DNA from: an uncultured Saprospiraceae bacterium
GTDB taxonomy: Bacteria; Bacteroidota; Bacteroidia; Chitinophagales; Saprospiraceae
Length of the DNA stretch: 53,937 nt
NCBI GenBank assembly: GCA_937926205.1
Contig: CALEYL010000044.1
Span: forward strand, 1 to 53,937
Direction of reading: 5' to 3'
Part shown: piece by piece, positions 1-9,707 of the stretch
Layout of the letters: each line of letters opens with the position of its first letter
Position numbering within the stretch: position 1 is the first letter of the stretch
Notes under the pieces: model-generated
The model's database searches: none
Told to the model about the DNA's origin: nothing
The model's input: only the letters and a program-made list of their open reading frames with translations
Translations under genes and position numbers: made by a program

Positions 1-1046
1 CTGGCGCTGATGTTGATGGTTCCATCCTGAGCATTGCAGTCGCTGGGGTTGTTTGCTGCCACATTGCTGATTACCGGCAAAGGCGGATCGCTCAGTTCGA
101 CGACTGAGTTCCACTGCACGGGGCAGGTGTTATTGGCATTACGCACCCAAATTTCATAAGAACCGGGTGCTAAATCTGAGAAGTTGGGATTGTTTTGCCA
201 TGGCCCTGCCTGTCCGCTGATGCTGTATTGGAAAGTGCCTGTTCCTGCGCTGGCGCTGATGTTGATGGTTCCATCCTGAGCATTGCAGTCGCTGGGGTTG
301 TTTGCTGCCACATTGCTGATTACCGGCAAAGGCGGATCGCTCAGTTCGACGACTGAGTTCCACTGCACGGGGCAGGTGTTATTGGCATTGCGCACCCAAA
401 TTTCATAAGAACCGGGTGCTAAATCTGTAAAGTTGGGATTGTTTTGCCATGGCCCTGCCTGACCGCTGATGCTGTATTGAAAAGTTCCTGTTCCTGCGCT
501 GGCGCTAATGTTGATGTTTCCGTCCTGAGCATTGCAGTCGCTGGGGTTGTTTGCTGCCACATTGCTGATTACCGGCAAAGGCGGATCGCTCAGTTCGACG
601 ACTGAGTTCCACTGCACGGGGCAGGTGTTATTGGCATTACGCACCCAAATTTCATAAGAACCGGGTGCTAAATCTGAGAAGTTGGGATTGTTTTGCCATG
701 GCCCTGCCTGTCCGCTGATGCTGTACTGGAAAGTGCCTGTTCCTGCGCCTGCGCTGATGTAGATGGTTCCGTCCTGGGCATTGCAGTCGCTGGGGTTGTT
801 TGTTGCCACATTGCTGATAACCGGCAAAGGCGGATCGCTTAGTTCGACGACTGAGTTCCACTGCACAGGGCAGGTGTTATTGGCATTACGCACCCAAATT
901 TCATAAGAACCGGGTGCTAAATCTGAGAAGTTGGGATTGTTTTGCCATGGCCCTGCCTGTCCGCTGATGCTGTATTGGAAAGTGCCTGTTCCTGCGCTGG
1001 CGCTGATGTTGATGATTCCGTCCTGAGCATTGCAGTCGCTGGGGTC
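1..1046 (-). repeat. 249-bp (83-aa) near-identical tandem coding repeats, 4 copies plus
   Basis: The word beginning CTGGCGCTGATGTTGATG recurs at 1, 250, 499, 748 and 997 with only a few substitutions, giving a period of exactly 249 bp (83 codons). Reading frame is kept in every copy. The array enters from the left edge, so the total copy number is unknown. Near-identity at DNA level, including third positions, points to recent expansion or gene conversion, while upstream repeats of the same protein are strongly diverged. Confidence 0.95.
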
Positions 1047-2822
1047 AACCAGACTGACGTCACCAATAACAGGCGGCGGCGGAGCACTCACTTCAACAGT
1101 ATCAAAAACCGCACACGGTCCTCCAAACTGATTTTTTACGCCAATGATGTAAACGCCATCGGAAAGGTTGTTGAAGGAAGGATCAGACTGCCATGTGTTT
1201 CCACTGTTTACTGTATATACTTTATTGGGAATTGAGGGAGACGCCGTTATGGTGATGCTGCCATTGTTTGATCCACAATCTGTTAAAGGGGTAACAGATA
1301 CATTGGAAATGAAGTTTTGGGGTGGGTTGTTCAAAGCCGTATTCTGGATGAAAGATGTACAGGTGCCATCTGCATTTCGAACATAAAGACTGTAGTTCCC
1401 CGCAGGCAGATTTAAAAAAGTTGAGGATGTTTGAAACTGAATCCCATTAATTGAATATTGAAGTGGGGCTAATCCTCCATTCGCATAAATGGTTATACTA
1501 CCGTCTGCCAGGTCGCAATCACCAGGATGTACCATTTCAATAGTCTCGATATTGATTTTCAAATTGGTGTTCAGTGTTGTGAAGCCTCCGAATTGCTCAC
1601 ACGTGCCATTTCCGTTTTTTACAAAAATCTGATAAGTGCCATTCTCTAATCCGGTAAATAAAGGGGCGGCCTGAAATTCATTGCCATTGATGGAATATTG
1701 CAGTGGAGGTACGCCACCATTCGCTATAATTTCTATGGTCCTGTCTGTTGCTTCACAATCATGGTCAGGCGTATGGTTGACTGAGAGAATTACGGGAATG
1801 GCATTGGCTGTAATCGTCCCGGAGATTGTACATTCCGGCATGTAAAGATGGCAACCTGAGCATTTAGTGCTGTATTCGTTTACAATGATCGTGTAATTTC
1901 CGGGAGGCAATCCCTCAAATATATTGGAGTTTTGCCAGTTTTGCCCATTGTCAATAGAATAGGTGAACTGACCCAATACCAACGGATCATTTCCGCTTAG
2001 GTCATTCAGCGTAATGCTGCCCGTTTGGTTTACACACTCCGGATGCTGGATTTCCATGGAGATATTCAAAGGCCGGACATGGTACAATTCGATGGTATTT
2101 GAAAAGGCAAAGGCGCATGGAGCGTTTAAAGGTTTTACACCCCGCCTGTAATAAGTACGAGTACCTTGTGGTGGGCAAATTTCCGGGAGCTCTTCTGTTG
2201 AAAAAGTCGTCCAGGAAGATTGATTGGCCGACATTTGCCAAACGAATTCATAGGGCATCGTTCCTCCGGTCGGGGCGATTGGATAAAATACGCTTTGGTA
2301 ACTGGAAAAACTGGCTGTCTCTATGCACTGGTTGTTAGTCCCTGCACAGATTACATACTCACCGGGGAAAACTCCAGCTTGAATAACTTGTTGATAAACC
2401 CTGAATTCACGGATATTTGAATAGAGATAATCAAGACATTCCGGACGACGAACCCCCCTTCGAAAATAGGTAGTTTGCGTATCATCGTACCCTATTGAGG
2501 CTAAAAATGAGATCATAGCTGGCGTGGTAAGTAATAGGTTTTGGGTGCGCCCATCAGCCAGATTGAGGTCTATCCAGGAAGAACCATCATAAGATATTTG
2601 CCATTGGTATTCAGGACTACCGCCGCTACCCCCTGACGGAGGAGTAGTCTGGTTAATCGGAAGCGGGTTAATCACATCACAAAAAGAAGTTACAGAAGGG
2701 TTTGTATTACCTCCGACGAAACCGGCAAAAGTAAAATTATCACAGCTCCCGCAAGGAACTATTTCTCCTTTTGAGGCCAATGAAATGGTCAACCCTAATA
2801 TGATGAATATAACTTGTCTCAT
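1..2822 (-). CDS. SprB-repeat cell-surface protein, 3' end outside window
   Basis: This is an open leftward frame from an ATG at 2822 to the window edge, about 940 codons with no stop, so the C-terminus is not visible. The N-terminus (MRQVIFIILGLTISLAS) is a signal peptide. Residues about 30-260 contain cysteine-bearing segments typical of secreted Bacteroidota proteins. After that come Ig-like SprB-type repeats with the recurring pattern G-x-F-x-YSI-(N/S)G, then (L)-x-PG-x-Y-x-(I/V)-x-V-(R/K)-N. The last part seen is four near-identical 83-residue repeats. SprB-type repeats are known from T9SS-exported gliding adhesins, so I infer a surface-anchored filament or adhesin. It starts 10 bp after the stop of the FN3 gene and is the last visible gene of a leftward operon. 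A T9SS or gliding-type C-terminal domain is expected beyond the window. The repeat class is fairly certain and the role is inferred. Confidence 0.85.
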   Translation of the reverse strand, partial: MRQVIFIILGLTISLASKGEIVPCGSCDNFTFAGFVGGNTNPSVTSFCDVINPLPINQTTPPSGGSGGSPEYQWQISYDGSSWIDLNLADGRTQNLLLTTPAMISFLASIGYDDTQTTYFRRGVRRPECLDYLYSNIREFRVYQQVIQAGVFPGEYVICAGTNNQCIETASFSSYQSVFYPIAPTGGTMPYEFVWQMSANQSSWTTFSTEELPEICPPQGTRTYYRRGVKPLNAPCAFAFSNTIELYHVRPLNISMEIQHPECVNQTGSITLNDLSGNDPLVLGQFTYSIDNGQNWQNSNIFEGLPPGNYTIIVNEYSTKCSGCHLYMPECTISGTITANAIPVILSVNHTPDHDCEATDRTIEIIANGGVPPLQYSINGNEFQAAPLFTGLENGTYQIFVKNGNGTCEQFGGFTTLNTNLKINIETIEMVHPGDCDLADGSITIYANGGLAPLQYSINGIQFQTSSTFLNLPAGNYSLYVRNADGTCTSFIQNTALNNPPQNFISNVSVTPLTDCGSNNGSITITASPSIPNKVYTVNSGNTWQSDPSFNNLSDGVYIIGVKNQFGGPCAVFDTVEVSAPPPPVIGDVSLVDPSDCNAQDGIINISASAGTGTFQYSISGQAGPWQNNPNFSDLAPGSYEIWVRNANNTCPVQWNSVVELSDPPLPVISNVATNNPSDCNAQDGTIYISAGAGTGTFQYSISGQAGPWQNNPNFSDLAPGSYEIWVRNANNTCPVQWNSVVELSDPPLPVISNVAANNPSDCNAQDGNINISASAGTGTFQYSISGQAGPWQNNPNFTDLAPGSYEIWVRNANNTCPVQWNSVVELSDPPLPVISNVAANNPSDCNAQDGTINISASAGTGTFQYSISGQAGPWQNNPNFSDLAPGSYEIWVRNANNTCPVQWNSVVELSDPPLPVISNVAANNPSDCNAQDGTINISA

Positions 2823-2832
2823 TGCCGATATT

Positions 2833-4962
2833 TTAGTGGTCAACAAAAAGCAGATCTGTCAACTGGGAGTAGGTTCCATCCTTCAGAATGGCGAGTAAGC
2901 GGTACTGAAAGCGCTTCCCCTGTTCTAAATCAGGGCTTTTGTAAATGACTGTACTGTTTTGGATGTTTATTTGTAAGTCATTTTTTTTCAGAGCTTTGTG
3001 TATGCTAATTGGCTCACTGGACAGAGATCGATATAGTACAAAGCGTTCCACATCTGACAAGCGGTCAAATTTCCACGAAAACCGCACCTGGTGTTCATCT
3101 GGATTTACTTCAGCTGAAAAATCCCGGATTTTTCCGTGTAATCCATTGTTGGGTCGGCCTGCCTGGATGGTTGTTGACAAGCTGGTTAAGCCATTCCTGT
3201 CTTCTGCAACCAGGCGATAGAGGTATTGCTGACCTGGTTTCGCTGTAGAATCGACATATGAAGTATAGTCTTGCCGGCCATTGCTACTGAATAGTGCCAA
3301 TTTGGTCCATTCCCCATTTTTAACAGGTCTCCTTTCCAGGATATGATGCGATAAGTCGCGACTACTGCTGTTAGCCCAGCTCAGGAATACAGCTTTTTCA
3401 TCGGTTCGATAATGGGTAAAAACAGGTGGGGTAGGAGGCTGAAGGTCAGGCCGGTTTATTTTTGCGGGCTTTGAAAATACAGAGTAATTTCCTCGCAAAT
3501 CGATGGCTCTGATTTTAAAGTATTCCGCCTCATGCAGGGTGTGCATGCTATACTGATGGTGGAAAAAAGTGTCAGTGATTGCGAGGTAAGTTAGTTCGGC
3601 AAAATAACCGTCTTCGTGATTGGAAGTATATACCCGGTATCCCTGAAGATCATCTTCTGTGTTCGGTTGCCAAATGAGTAAACCATGCCCAAGGCTATCC
3701 ATACGACCAAACAATCCTGTCGGTGGAGATGGCGGTTGATCATCGCGTAGTATGGCCAATTTTGCGGCAGACAATAATTCATAGCCTGTGTCGTCGAGAA
3801 GCCCAATCTGGTAATAATTCCCATGTCTGGGTTGATCTATAATAAACTGTGAGGTTTCAGCGGGGAGTAAAAATGGGTTAACTTTTTTTCGGGTACGGCC
3901 TTTTTCAGGAGATTCGTAGACATTAAACCCGGAAATTCGCCCTATGGCAGTTGAATCAACTACCCAGTGAATCCACAATCCGGATTGCTCCGGCAATGTT
4001 TCCATGAATACAATCCCCGGAGGCGTAGCAATCGACTCCAGCACCCCTTTTCCGGATACAGGCTCTGACGGTGGGCCCAACTCTCCAAAAGGCGTTTTAC
4101 CTCTTACCCGGTAATAATATTCGGTCTCGTTATTTGTCAGACTGTCTGTATAGTACATGAACGGATCATAGGTCCCTTCAGGGGTCATGTAAATCAGTGG
4201 CGATGGGTTGATTCGATGGTAGGTCATACCCAAATCAGAGGAACGTTCGACGTAATAGGAAGAATAAAGGGTGTCAACAGCTGAACGATCCCATTTGAGG
4301 CGCACCCGTTTGTTATTCCATTGAGCTGTCAGCATCGAAGGTGGGCGCAATGTCACCCGCTCATCCGCTGAAATGATCATTTCTGAAGTCGTAATACTTC
4401 CCCCGTCCAGCGATAGCAAAGTGACGGCATACTGATAAACACAACCAGGGGTTACGAACGAGTCAATAAATCCCAGTGCCATACCCAAGGCAATTTCCAG
4501 GAACTGATCGGCTGAAAACAAGCCAAAAGAGAACCTGTTGGTTTGGGTATCTTCGTCGTTACCATCATCGGAAGTTAAAGCCGGAATCTCAAAATCCGGG
4601 CTGTACAAACTGGCTGCTGCAATGATTGCCAGATGGTTGGTATCTGCCAGAGGTTTCCAGGCACTTTCCGGTAGTGGCAGTAAGTGATGCGCAATTTCAA
4701 TACGGCTGGCGAGGCGGGCTTGTTCATCCAGGTTAATTCCTGATTCGGATAAGGTTGTTCGCCATACCCTGTACCCATGAAAATTACCCAGGGCCCAGGT
4801 TTTTTGATCGACAGGAACCCATCGCAGTACAATTTGACCTTCCATAGCCCTTGCCGCCGTAAATATCGATGCCGTATCCCCGGAAGATTGCGCAAACAAG
4901 CCCTGTCCCTTCAGCAAAAGAAGGACTGTAATTGTTTTTATGATATTTATTTTGACCTTCAT
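2833..4962 (-). CDS. Secreted multi-domain fibronectin type III-like protein
   Basis: This 709-residue protein begins with a clear signal peptide (MKVKINIIKTITVLLLLKG, cleavage near FAQ at about 25). From about residue 205 to the end it has roughly five FN3-like modules. They are marked by repeated motifs such as VRLKWDRS, YYVERSSD, YYYRVRGKTPFGE, LLIWQPNTEDDLQGYRVY, YFKIRAIDLRGN, FLSWANSSSRDLSHHILERR and FQYRLLAIL. FN3 modules in exported bacterial proteins usually act as spacers or as protein- or glycan-binding domains. No catalytic motif was seen and no T9SS C-terminal domain is obvious. The ATG overlaps the stop of the upstream 1572-aa gene by one base (TAATG), which suggests translational coupling, and the next gene starts 10 bp downstream. 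It most likely works in the same surface complex as its neighbours; that is inference from context. Confidence 0.85.
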   Translation of the reverse strand: MKVKINIIKTITVLLLLKGQGLFAQSSGDTASIFTAARAMEGQIVLRWVPVDQKTWALGNFHGYRVWRTTLSESGINLDEQARLASRIEIAHHLLPLPESAWKPLADTNHLAIIAAASLYSPDFEIPALTSDDGNDEDTQTNRFSFGLFSADQFLEIALGMALGFIDSFVTPGCVYQYAVTLLSLDGGSITTSEMIISADERVTLRPPSMLTAQWNNKRVRLKWDRSAVDTLYSSYYVERSSDLGMTYHRINPSPLIYMTPEGTYDPFMYYTDSLTNNETEYYYRVRGKTPFGELGPPSEPVSGKGVLESIATPPGIVFMETLPEQSGLWIHWVVDSTAIGRISGFNVYESPEKGRTRKKVNPFLLPAETSQFIIDQPRHGNYYQIGLLDDTGYELLSAAKLAILRDDQPPSPPTGLFGRMDSLGHGLLIWQPNTEDDLQGYRVYTSNHEDGYFAELTYLAITDTFFHHQYSMHTLHEAEYFKIRAIDLRGNYSVFSKPAKINRPDLQPPTPPVFTHYRTDEKAVFLSWANSSSRDLSHHILERRPVKNGEWTKLALFSSNGRQDYTSYVDSTAKPGQQYLYRLVAEDRNGLTSLSTTIQAGRPNNGLHGKIRDFSAEVNPDEHQVRFSWKFDRLSDVERFVLYRSLSSEPISIHKALKKNDLQINIQNSTVIYKSPDLEQGKRFQYRLLAILKDGTYSQLTDLLFVDH

Positions 4963-7900
4963 TACTGACTGATTTTTACGCGTAAAATGGCCACGCTGTT
5001 GGGTTGACCTTTTCCTGGCAAAGTGTAGGACATGGATACTTCAAAAGTTTTACCACGGGCAGAACCGAGGGGATTTCCTGTGGCCTGATAGAGCATAGAA
5101 AAAACCGAAGGCAGCGGGCATGGAACGATACCGGAGAATTGAGGGCATGGGAATATTCCGCTGCCGGGGTTGCAATTCCATTCATTACAATGATTGAGCA
5201 TGCCAATTCGCAAATCAGAGGCTGTGAAAACACCGTCTCCGTTGTAGTCATACGCCATCAACTGCTGTGGGGTAAACTCATGGGTGTACTGCATTTCAAG
5301 GGCTACCCAGCTTTCCAATAAGCTGTCTAACTGGTTTTTGTAGCCAATGAAATCCTGGTTGATGATTTTATGTACACTCAAATGCAGGCTGTCGGCAGTA
5401 CCGCTTACTGAAGGCCAGCCACCTGAAAAGTGGGCTGCGCTGACGCTGACCCCAGGCGTGCCGGAATACCATTGAATTGCTTTGACAGGGGGTGCGCCCC
5501 ATGCCTCATCCCGCCAGTTATTCCTCATGGAAACGGGGCTTTCCATCGGGAAGGCCTCGTAAAGTAATTGCTCGTAATTCCCGGACTCATACCATTCATT
5601 GCCTGCCAGGTTTATTTCAAAATTGATGAGTCCCTCCTGATTGGATGAACCTATGAGTTCTGCAGCACTAAACGGTTCTTCAAGGGAGACCATGCCATGC
5701 CCTTGTCTGGAGACATGGATCAATGGTATAGCGTTAACTTTCGAACTGAAAGTGGGGTATATACTGGTCCGGAAGTAGCGGGTATTGACAACTTTTAAAC
5801 TACTGATGAGGTATTCATTTCCTATTGCAAAAGAACCTCCATGACCACCCCCTCCATGACCGATTCCACCCGGTGTTAAGGCTTGGGTACAGATTTCCAT
5901 ACGATACACCCGGTTGGTAAGCAGGGGTGGAATTTCAAAAGTGATTCTTTTATCCTGGGCATGGTAATTCGCATCAATTAGGGTTGTCGGACCACCTGAG
6001 GCGGTAAATCGAACTTTTAGGTTGTTGTTTAAAAGGTCCTCCTGGCCTTGTCGAAGTTGGAGATAACCTTGTGGAGATTCCTGCAGGTAGACATTTTGCT
6101 GACCATCCATTGGGTAGCTAAAGGCGATGTTACTGCCTGGAATGCTATCCAAACTCTCACCTGTTGTAAAAGCGAGGATTTTCTCTTCTATCTTTATCGT
6201 ATCGCTGAAGAAATATTCCCCTTTTTTCATCAGGGCGACTTTAGCTTTGAATTCCAGCGTACTGTTAGCTGGCAGGAACTCCCGTGGAATGAGTTCCATA
6301 TAATTGTCGCCACTTTCCCGAACCACGGTTGATCCCAGCAGCTGACCATTTCTTTGGATGGAAGCATGGAGAACGATCAGTTTGTATTGCTCCTGATCCA
6401 TTTCAAATACTTCATCGAAGGGCAGGTTTGTCAATACCGAGGGCCTGGCAGTTACCGGTATTTGGCGCTGACCATCATCTGGAAGCGTTCGCATAATGAG
6501 CTTTAGGTTTGCCACGGGGTCTTCTCCTTCCCCAATCATGATGCATTCCTCTCCCAGTTCAACTTTCATTCGAAAACTTCCTTTCACCAGTCCGCCAAGA
6601 ATGCGGTAGCTGCCGTGGATCCTGGCGCCTGCCCAAAAGGGGTTTGGCCCTTTTGCCTGTAATATTGCAGCAAGGGCAGCCTGCATGATTTCGAATTCTC
6701 CCTGTACAAAAGCCAGGTTCACCCGAATGCCCAGGCCTCCCTGCAGATATGCCCATGCTTGCCCCGAAGCATACCATCCATTGATGCCAATGCGTCCGCT
6801 ATTGTTATTGGCACACTGAACATTTCCATAGTCCTGAAGCAGGATATCGAATCCAAGACCAAAAGCCAGTTCGTAGTAAAAAGCCGGGAAGACATATTTT
6901 TTCCCGGATGCAATGAGTGCGCTGACGCCAAAAGCGAACCCGGCTCCGGTGCCTAAAAGGCTCTCATTGCGCATGAAATTAGTCTGCCCTCCTGAAATTG
7001 CTGAGACGTAATCGGGCAGTGGCGGCATTGGAGGTATGGCATTTCCGATATCCAGGTAGGCGGATAAATTTGCAGTCACTGGCCCGAGTATGGCTTTAAG
7101 GGCCATAGGGGCCTGAGGAATTCCAACATTAACATACCAGTCAATGTTGGTGAATTTGAGGTCGATACTCCCGGCGTAGTTGGCTAAACCTCCCTGGTGT
7201 TGTGATGCACCCCTGACTTTGCCCTGTGCTATGTTGACGAAAACATCCGCGCTCGCCGTAAACCCCCTTTCATCTCCAACATTGTCGTAGAGCATTTCAA
7301 TGAAAATGCTGACTCCTGTCTGGTCTTCTTCATACGTATTGTCCCAGTTAACCGGGCCAAACATGGTGACATTGCCAAAGATTCGTATCGTGTCCAGTCC
7401 GCCGCTGCTGTTCATAACAACTTCGAATGTGCCATTGACACTAAAGCCGTTTTCTGCTCCCGGGCTGGCGACCACCAGGTTTGCTTTGATCCTGAACCCC
7501 CGGGTAATGTCAGGCTGATAGACAATGCCGGATAAGCTGCTGCCGAGCATGGCAACATTTGAAGGGGGAGCTGCCAGATTACTAATCTGGTTGAGAGGAG
7601 ACATGCTGTTGTAAACGCCACCTCCAATGCCCAAAAGCTTAAGAGAGCCAATATCTACGCCTGACCCAAAAGTGGCCATCACATCAACAAAGAAATACCG
7701 GAATGATTCCTCTCCCTGAGTGTGCATGCTGCCAAACTGTCCGATCGCTGCGATGCCTTTATTTACAGGATCCTCCCTGGCTTCAGGCGCACTTGCACCA
7801 GCAAACCAGACTTTAACCCCTCCTCTGAAACCATTGCCAAATACCGGATGCTGTTCGTAAAAACCCAGTTCACCTGCCAAACCCCACGCGCTTGTACTGG

Positions 7901-9680
7901 CACTCACCCGAATGTGATCAACTTTAAGTTTTTGAAAGCGCCATTTGGAATGGTTGTTTTGATCCTCAAGCCGTCCTTCAATTCGAAAACCACCGCTTGC
8001 AGAAATTGCTGTATTGCCTCCTGCCAGTTCAATGGTTGCAATAAACCTTAAATCGGCATCCCTGGCGGATACTCCCTGCTGCAGGCTGATTTCGCTAAAA
8101 TTCAATGAAAAGCCGCCCATACTTGCCCCAATAGAGCCGGGAAAGTCCCATACTCCAGGTTGAAAATAAGGTTGCTGTGAGGATAGAGCCAAATGGCTAA
8201 ATGCAATCTCAGCTATCTGAATATTGATGGCTCCTTCAAAATCACTTTCTATGCCAACAGATCCATGCAGTACTGCGCCAGCAGTCAAAACGCCCGATTC
8301 GTATTCCAGGCTTATGGTTGAATTAGAAGCGATGGTAACCGCTGCTTTCCATACTTGAGCGTGGTAATCTGAGCCAGGGAGGGCTGTGAAAATATAATGC
8401 CCGCCAGGGTCGATGATGCCTTGATATCCGATGCAATCAGCTGTGCTCAGAGGGCTATTGGCAGCCCCATTGTTTCTGCTCAATAAAGGGACATGGATAA
8501 GGCCGGCCATACTTCCTTCGCGAATTTGCATAGCCATAATGTCCAGACGAAAAGTATCGACTGAAAATGCCCAACCACCTGCATTTCCATCACTGAGCGG
8601 GAGGATATTGTAAACGCCAATTCTTCCGGTAAATCCCTGGTTGTCTATGATAATACGGGCTGCATCTACCGTAATGGCCGGGGTATTGGGTTTTGAAAAC
8701 CGGTCTGGTAATTTGACGCGGACTTCCTCTATATAAACCCCTCTCCATAAATTTGACGCCGTATTCCCGGATAAAAAAGGGCTTTGATAGCCTTCCGGAA
8801 AGCTTAAATTTCCTGGATTTGCAAAGTCACTGAAATCCAATGAAATCTCCCCTACTTCCCAGACAACATCGCTAATTCCGGCAACCCGGAACGGCTTGAA
8901 ATTTTGCAGGCTTACTACAAAATCCCAGGACTGGGCATTAAAAGAAAAATCAGCAGTTACCCGCTCATCGCCGAGGTCTGAGGCTGTATCAATGTCATTT
9001 TGCAACTCGTTTTCTTGAACTGGAATTAACCAATCCCGGCTAAAAACAAGATAGCCGGCTACATTTAATTCTTTAAATCCCTCGCAGCCTGCTATGGCAA
9101 AAGTTTCGTTATTACCATAAGCGCCGGGACTTAAAACGATCCGGGATTTTCCGGAATGCAGGTCAATGGGGTAACTTCCCAGCAGAGCAAGTTTTACATC
9201 GCCTGCAAAACCGCCTTTTCTGGAAAATGCCACTCCAAAAGCTCCAAAAACGGGGTCTTCTTCTTCTCCCGGTAAATCAATTTCCAGGTAGAGGTCTACT
9301 TCTGCATGGGTGGGCTTCAGTCGCATGGCGCTTATGGCCATTGTATAGACAATGTTTCCAATTTGTGTTTTTACACCGACGGGCAGTTGATCAATGCTGA
9401 ATGACTCTGTTAGGTTTCTTAGATAATTGCCACTTTCTTTTAAGCTGGCGATAAAGCCACGGGCTTTATTAACCGCTTCAAGCGCAGCGCCTGCCGGACG
9501 GCCGATCTCCCTGATATCGTCGCCGGATACCAGCGGAGAAGCGGGCGGGTTAAAGACCCAATTCCTGGTGCCTGGGGAAATTTCCAAATCCCGGAGGTGA
9601 AAATTATTTGCGTTGCCCAAAGTGGGCAACAAAAGGGCCGCATGTATCCAAATTAACCGAAAAAAGAGCCTTCGTTTCAT
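4962..9680 (-). CDS. Giant (1572 aa) exported protein of unknown family
   Basis: The protein starts with a signal peptide (MKRRLFFRLIWIHAALLLP, cleavage near GNA at about 25). Residues about 90-1020 are glycine-rich and beta-strand-rich, with alternating hydrophobic patterns (for example GGFAGDVKLALLGSYPIDL and GIGGGVYNSMSPLN), which suggests a very long beta-solenoid or stacked sheet region. Around residues 1090-1270 there are Ig-like segments (FSYPMDGQQNVYL resembles bacterial Ig-like folds). A glycine/histidine-rich stretch (GGIGHGGGGHGG) follows. Near residue 1477 the sequence DYNGDGVFTASDL matches a dockerin/EF-hand calcium loop. I do not recognise the family and see no enzyme motif or clear T9SS tail. 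It lies 27 bp after the 575-aa barrel-like gene and overlaps the FN3 gene, so it is central to the operon. It could be a surface fibre, scaffold or secreted matrix protein. Confidence 0.85.
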   Translation of the reverse strand: MKRRLFFRLIWIHAALLLPTLGNANNFHLRDLEISPGTRNWVFNPPASPLVSGDDIREIGRPAGAALEAVNKARGFIASLKESGNYLRNLTESFSIDQLPVGVKTQIGNIVYTMAISAMRLKPTHAEVDLYLEIDLPGEEEDPVFGAFGVAFSRKGGFAGDVKLALLGSYPIDLHSGKSRIVLSPGAYGNNETFAIAGCEGFKELNVAGYLVFSRDWLIPVQENELQNDIDTASDLGDERVTADFSFNAQSWDFVVSLQNFKPFRVAGISDVVWEVGEISLDFSDFANPGNLSFPEGYQSPFLSGNTASNLWRGVYIEEVRVKLPDRFSKPNTPAITVDAARIIIDNQGFTGRIGVYNILPLSDGNAGGWAFSVDTFRLDIMAMQIREGSMAGLIHVPLLSRNNGAANSPLSTADCIGYQGIIDPGGHYIFTALPGSDYHAQVWKAAVTIASNSTISLEYESGVLTAGAVLHGSVGIESDFEGAINIQIAEIAFSHLALSSQQPYFQPGVWDFPGSIGASMGGFSLNFSEISLQQGVSARDADLRFIATIELAGGNTAISASGGFRIEGRLEDQNNHSKWRFQKLKVDHIRVSASTSAWGLAGELGFYEQHPVFGNGFRGGVKVWFAGASAPEAREDPVNKGIAAIGQFGSMHTQGEESFRYFFVDVMATFGSGVDIGSLKLLGIGGGVYNSMSPLNQISNLAAPPSNVAMLGSSLSGIVYQPDITRGFRIKANLVVASPGAENGFSVNGTFEVVMNSSGGLDTIRIFGNVTMFGPVNWDNTYEEDQTGVSIFIEMLYDNVGDERGFTASADVFVNIAQGKVRGASQHQGGLANYAGSIDLKFTNIDWYVNVGIPQAPMALKAILGPVTANLSAYLDIGNAIPPMPPLPDYVSAISGGQTNFMRNESLLGTGAGFAFGVSALIASGKKYVFPAFYYELAFGLGFDILLQDYGNVQCANNNSGRIGINGWYASGQAWAYLQGGLGIRVNLAFVQGEFEIMQAALAAILQAKGPNPFWAGARIHGSYRILGGLVKGSFRMKVELGEECIMIGEGEDPVANLKLIMRTLPDDGQRQIPVTARPSVLTNLPFDEVFEMDQEQYKLIVLHASIQRNGQLLGSTVVRESGDNYMELIPREFLPANSTLEFKAKVALMKKGEYFFSDTIKIEEKILAFTTGESLDSIPGSNIAFSYPMDGQQNVYLQESPQGYLQLRQGQEDLLNNNLKVRFTASGGPTTLIDANYHAQDKRITFEIPPLLTNRVYRMEICTQALTPGGIGHGGGGHGGSFAIGNEYLISSLKVVNTRYFRTSIYPTFSSKVNAIPLIHVSRQGHGMVSLEEPFSAAELIGSSNQEGLINFEINLAGNEWYESGNYEQLLYEAFPMESPVSMRNNWRDEAWGAPPVKAIQWYSGTPGVSVSAAHFSGGWPSVSGTADSLHLSVHKIINQDFIGYKNQLDSLLESWVALEMQYTHEFTPQQLMAYDYNGDGVFTASDLRIGMLNHCNEWNCNPGSGIFPCPQFSGIVPCPLPSVFSMLYQATGNPLGSARGKTFEVSMSYTLPGKGQPNSVAILRVKISQ

Positions 9681-9707
9681 CCAGGTTGCTGTTTTTTGAA
9701 ATGCTGA

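Noticed and set aside
154..861. Repeated 69-aa leftward frames in the first kilobase
   Set aside because: They recur with the 249-bp period and are out-of-frame readings of the SprB-repeat gene, which is open across the whole region.
1..1046. Diversity-generating retroelement target
   Set aside because: The repeats are uniform rather than adenine-targeted variants, and no reverse transcriptase or template repeat is present in the window.
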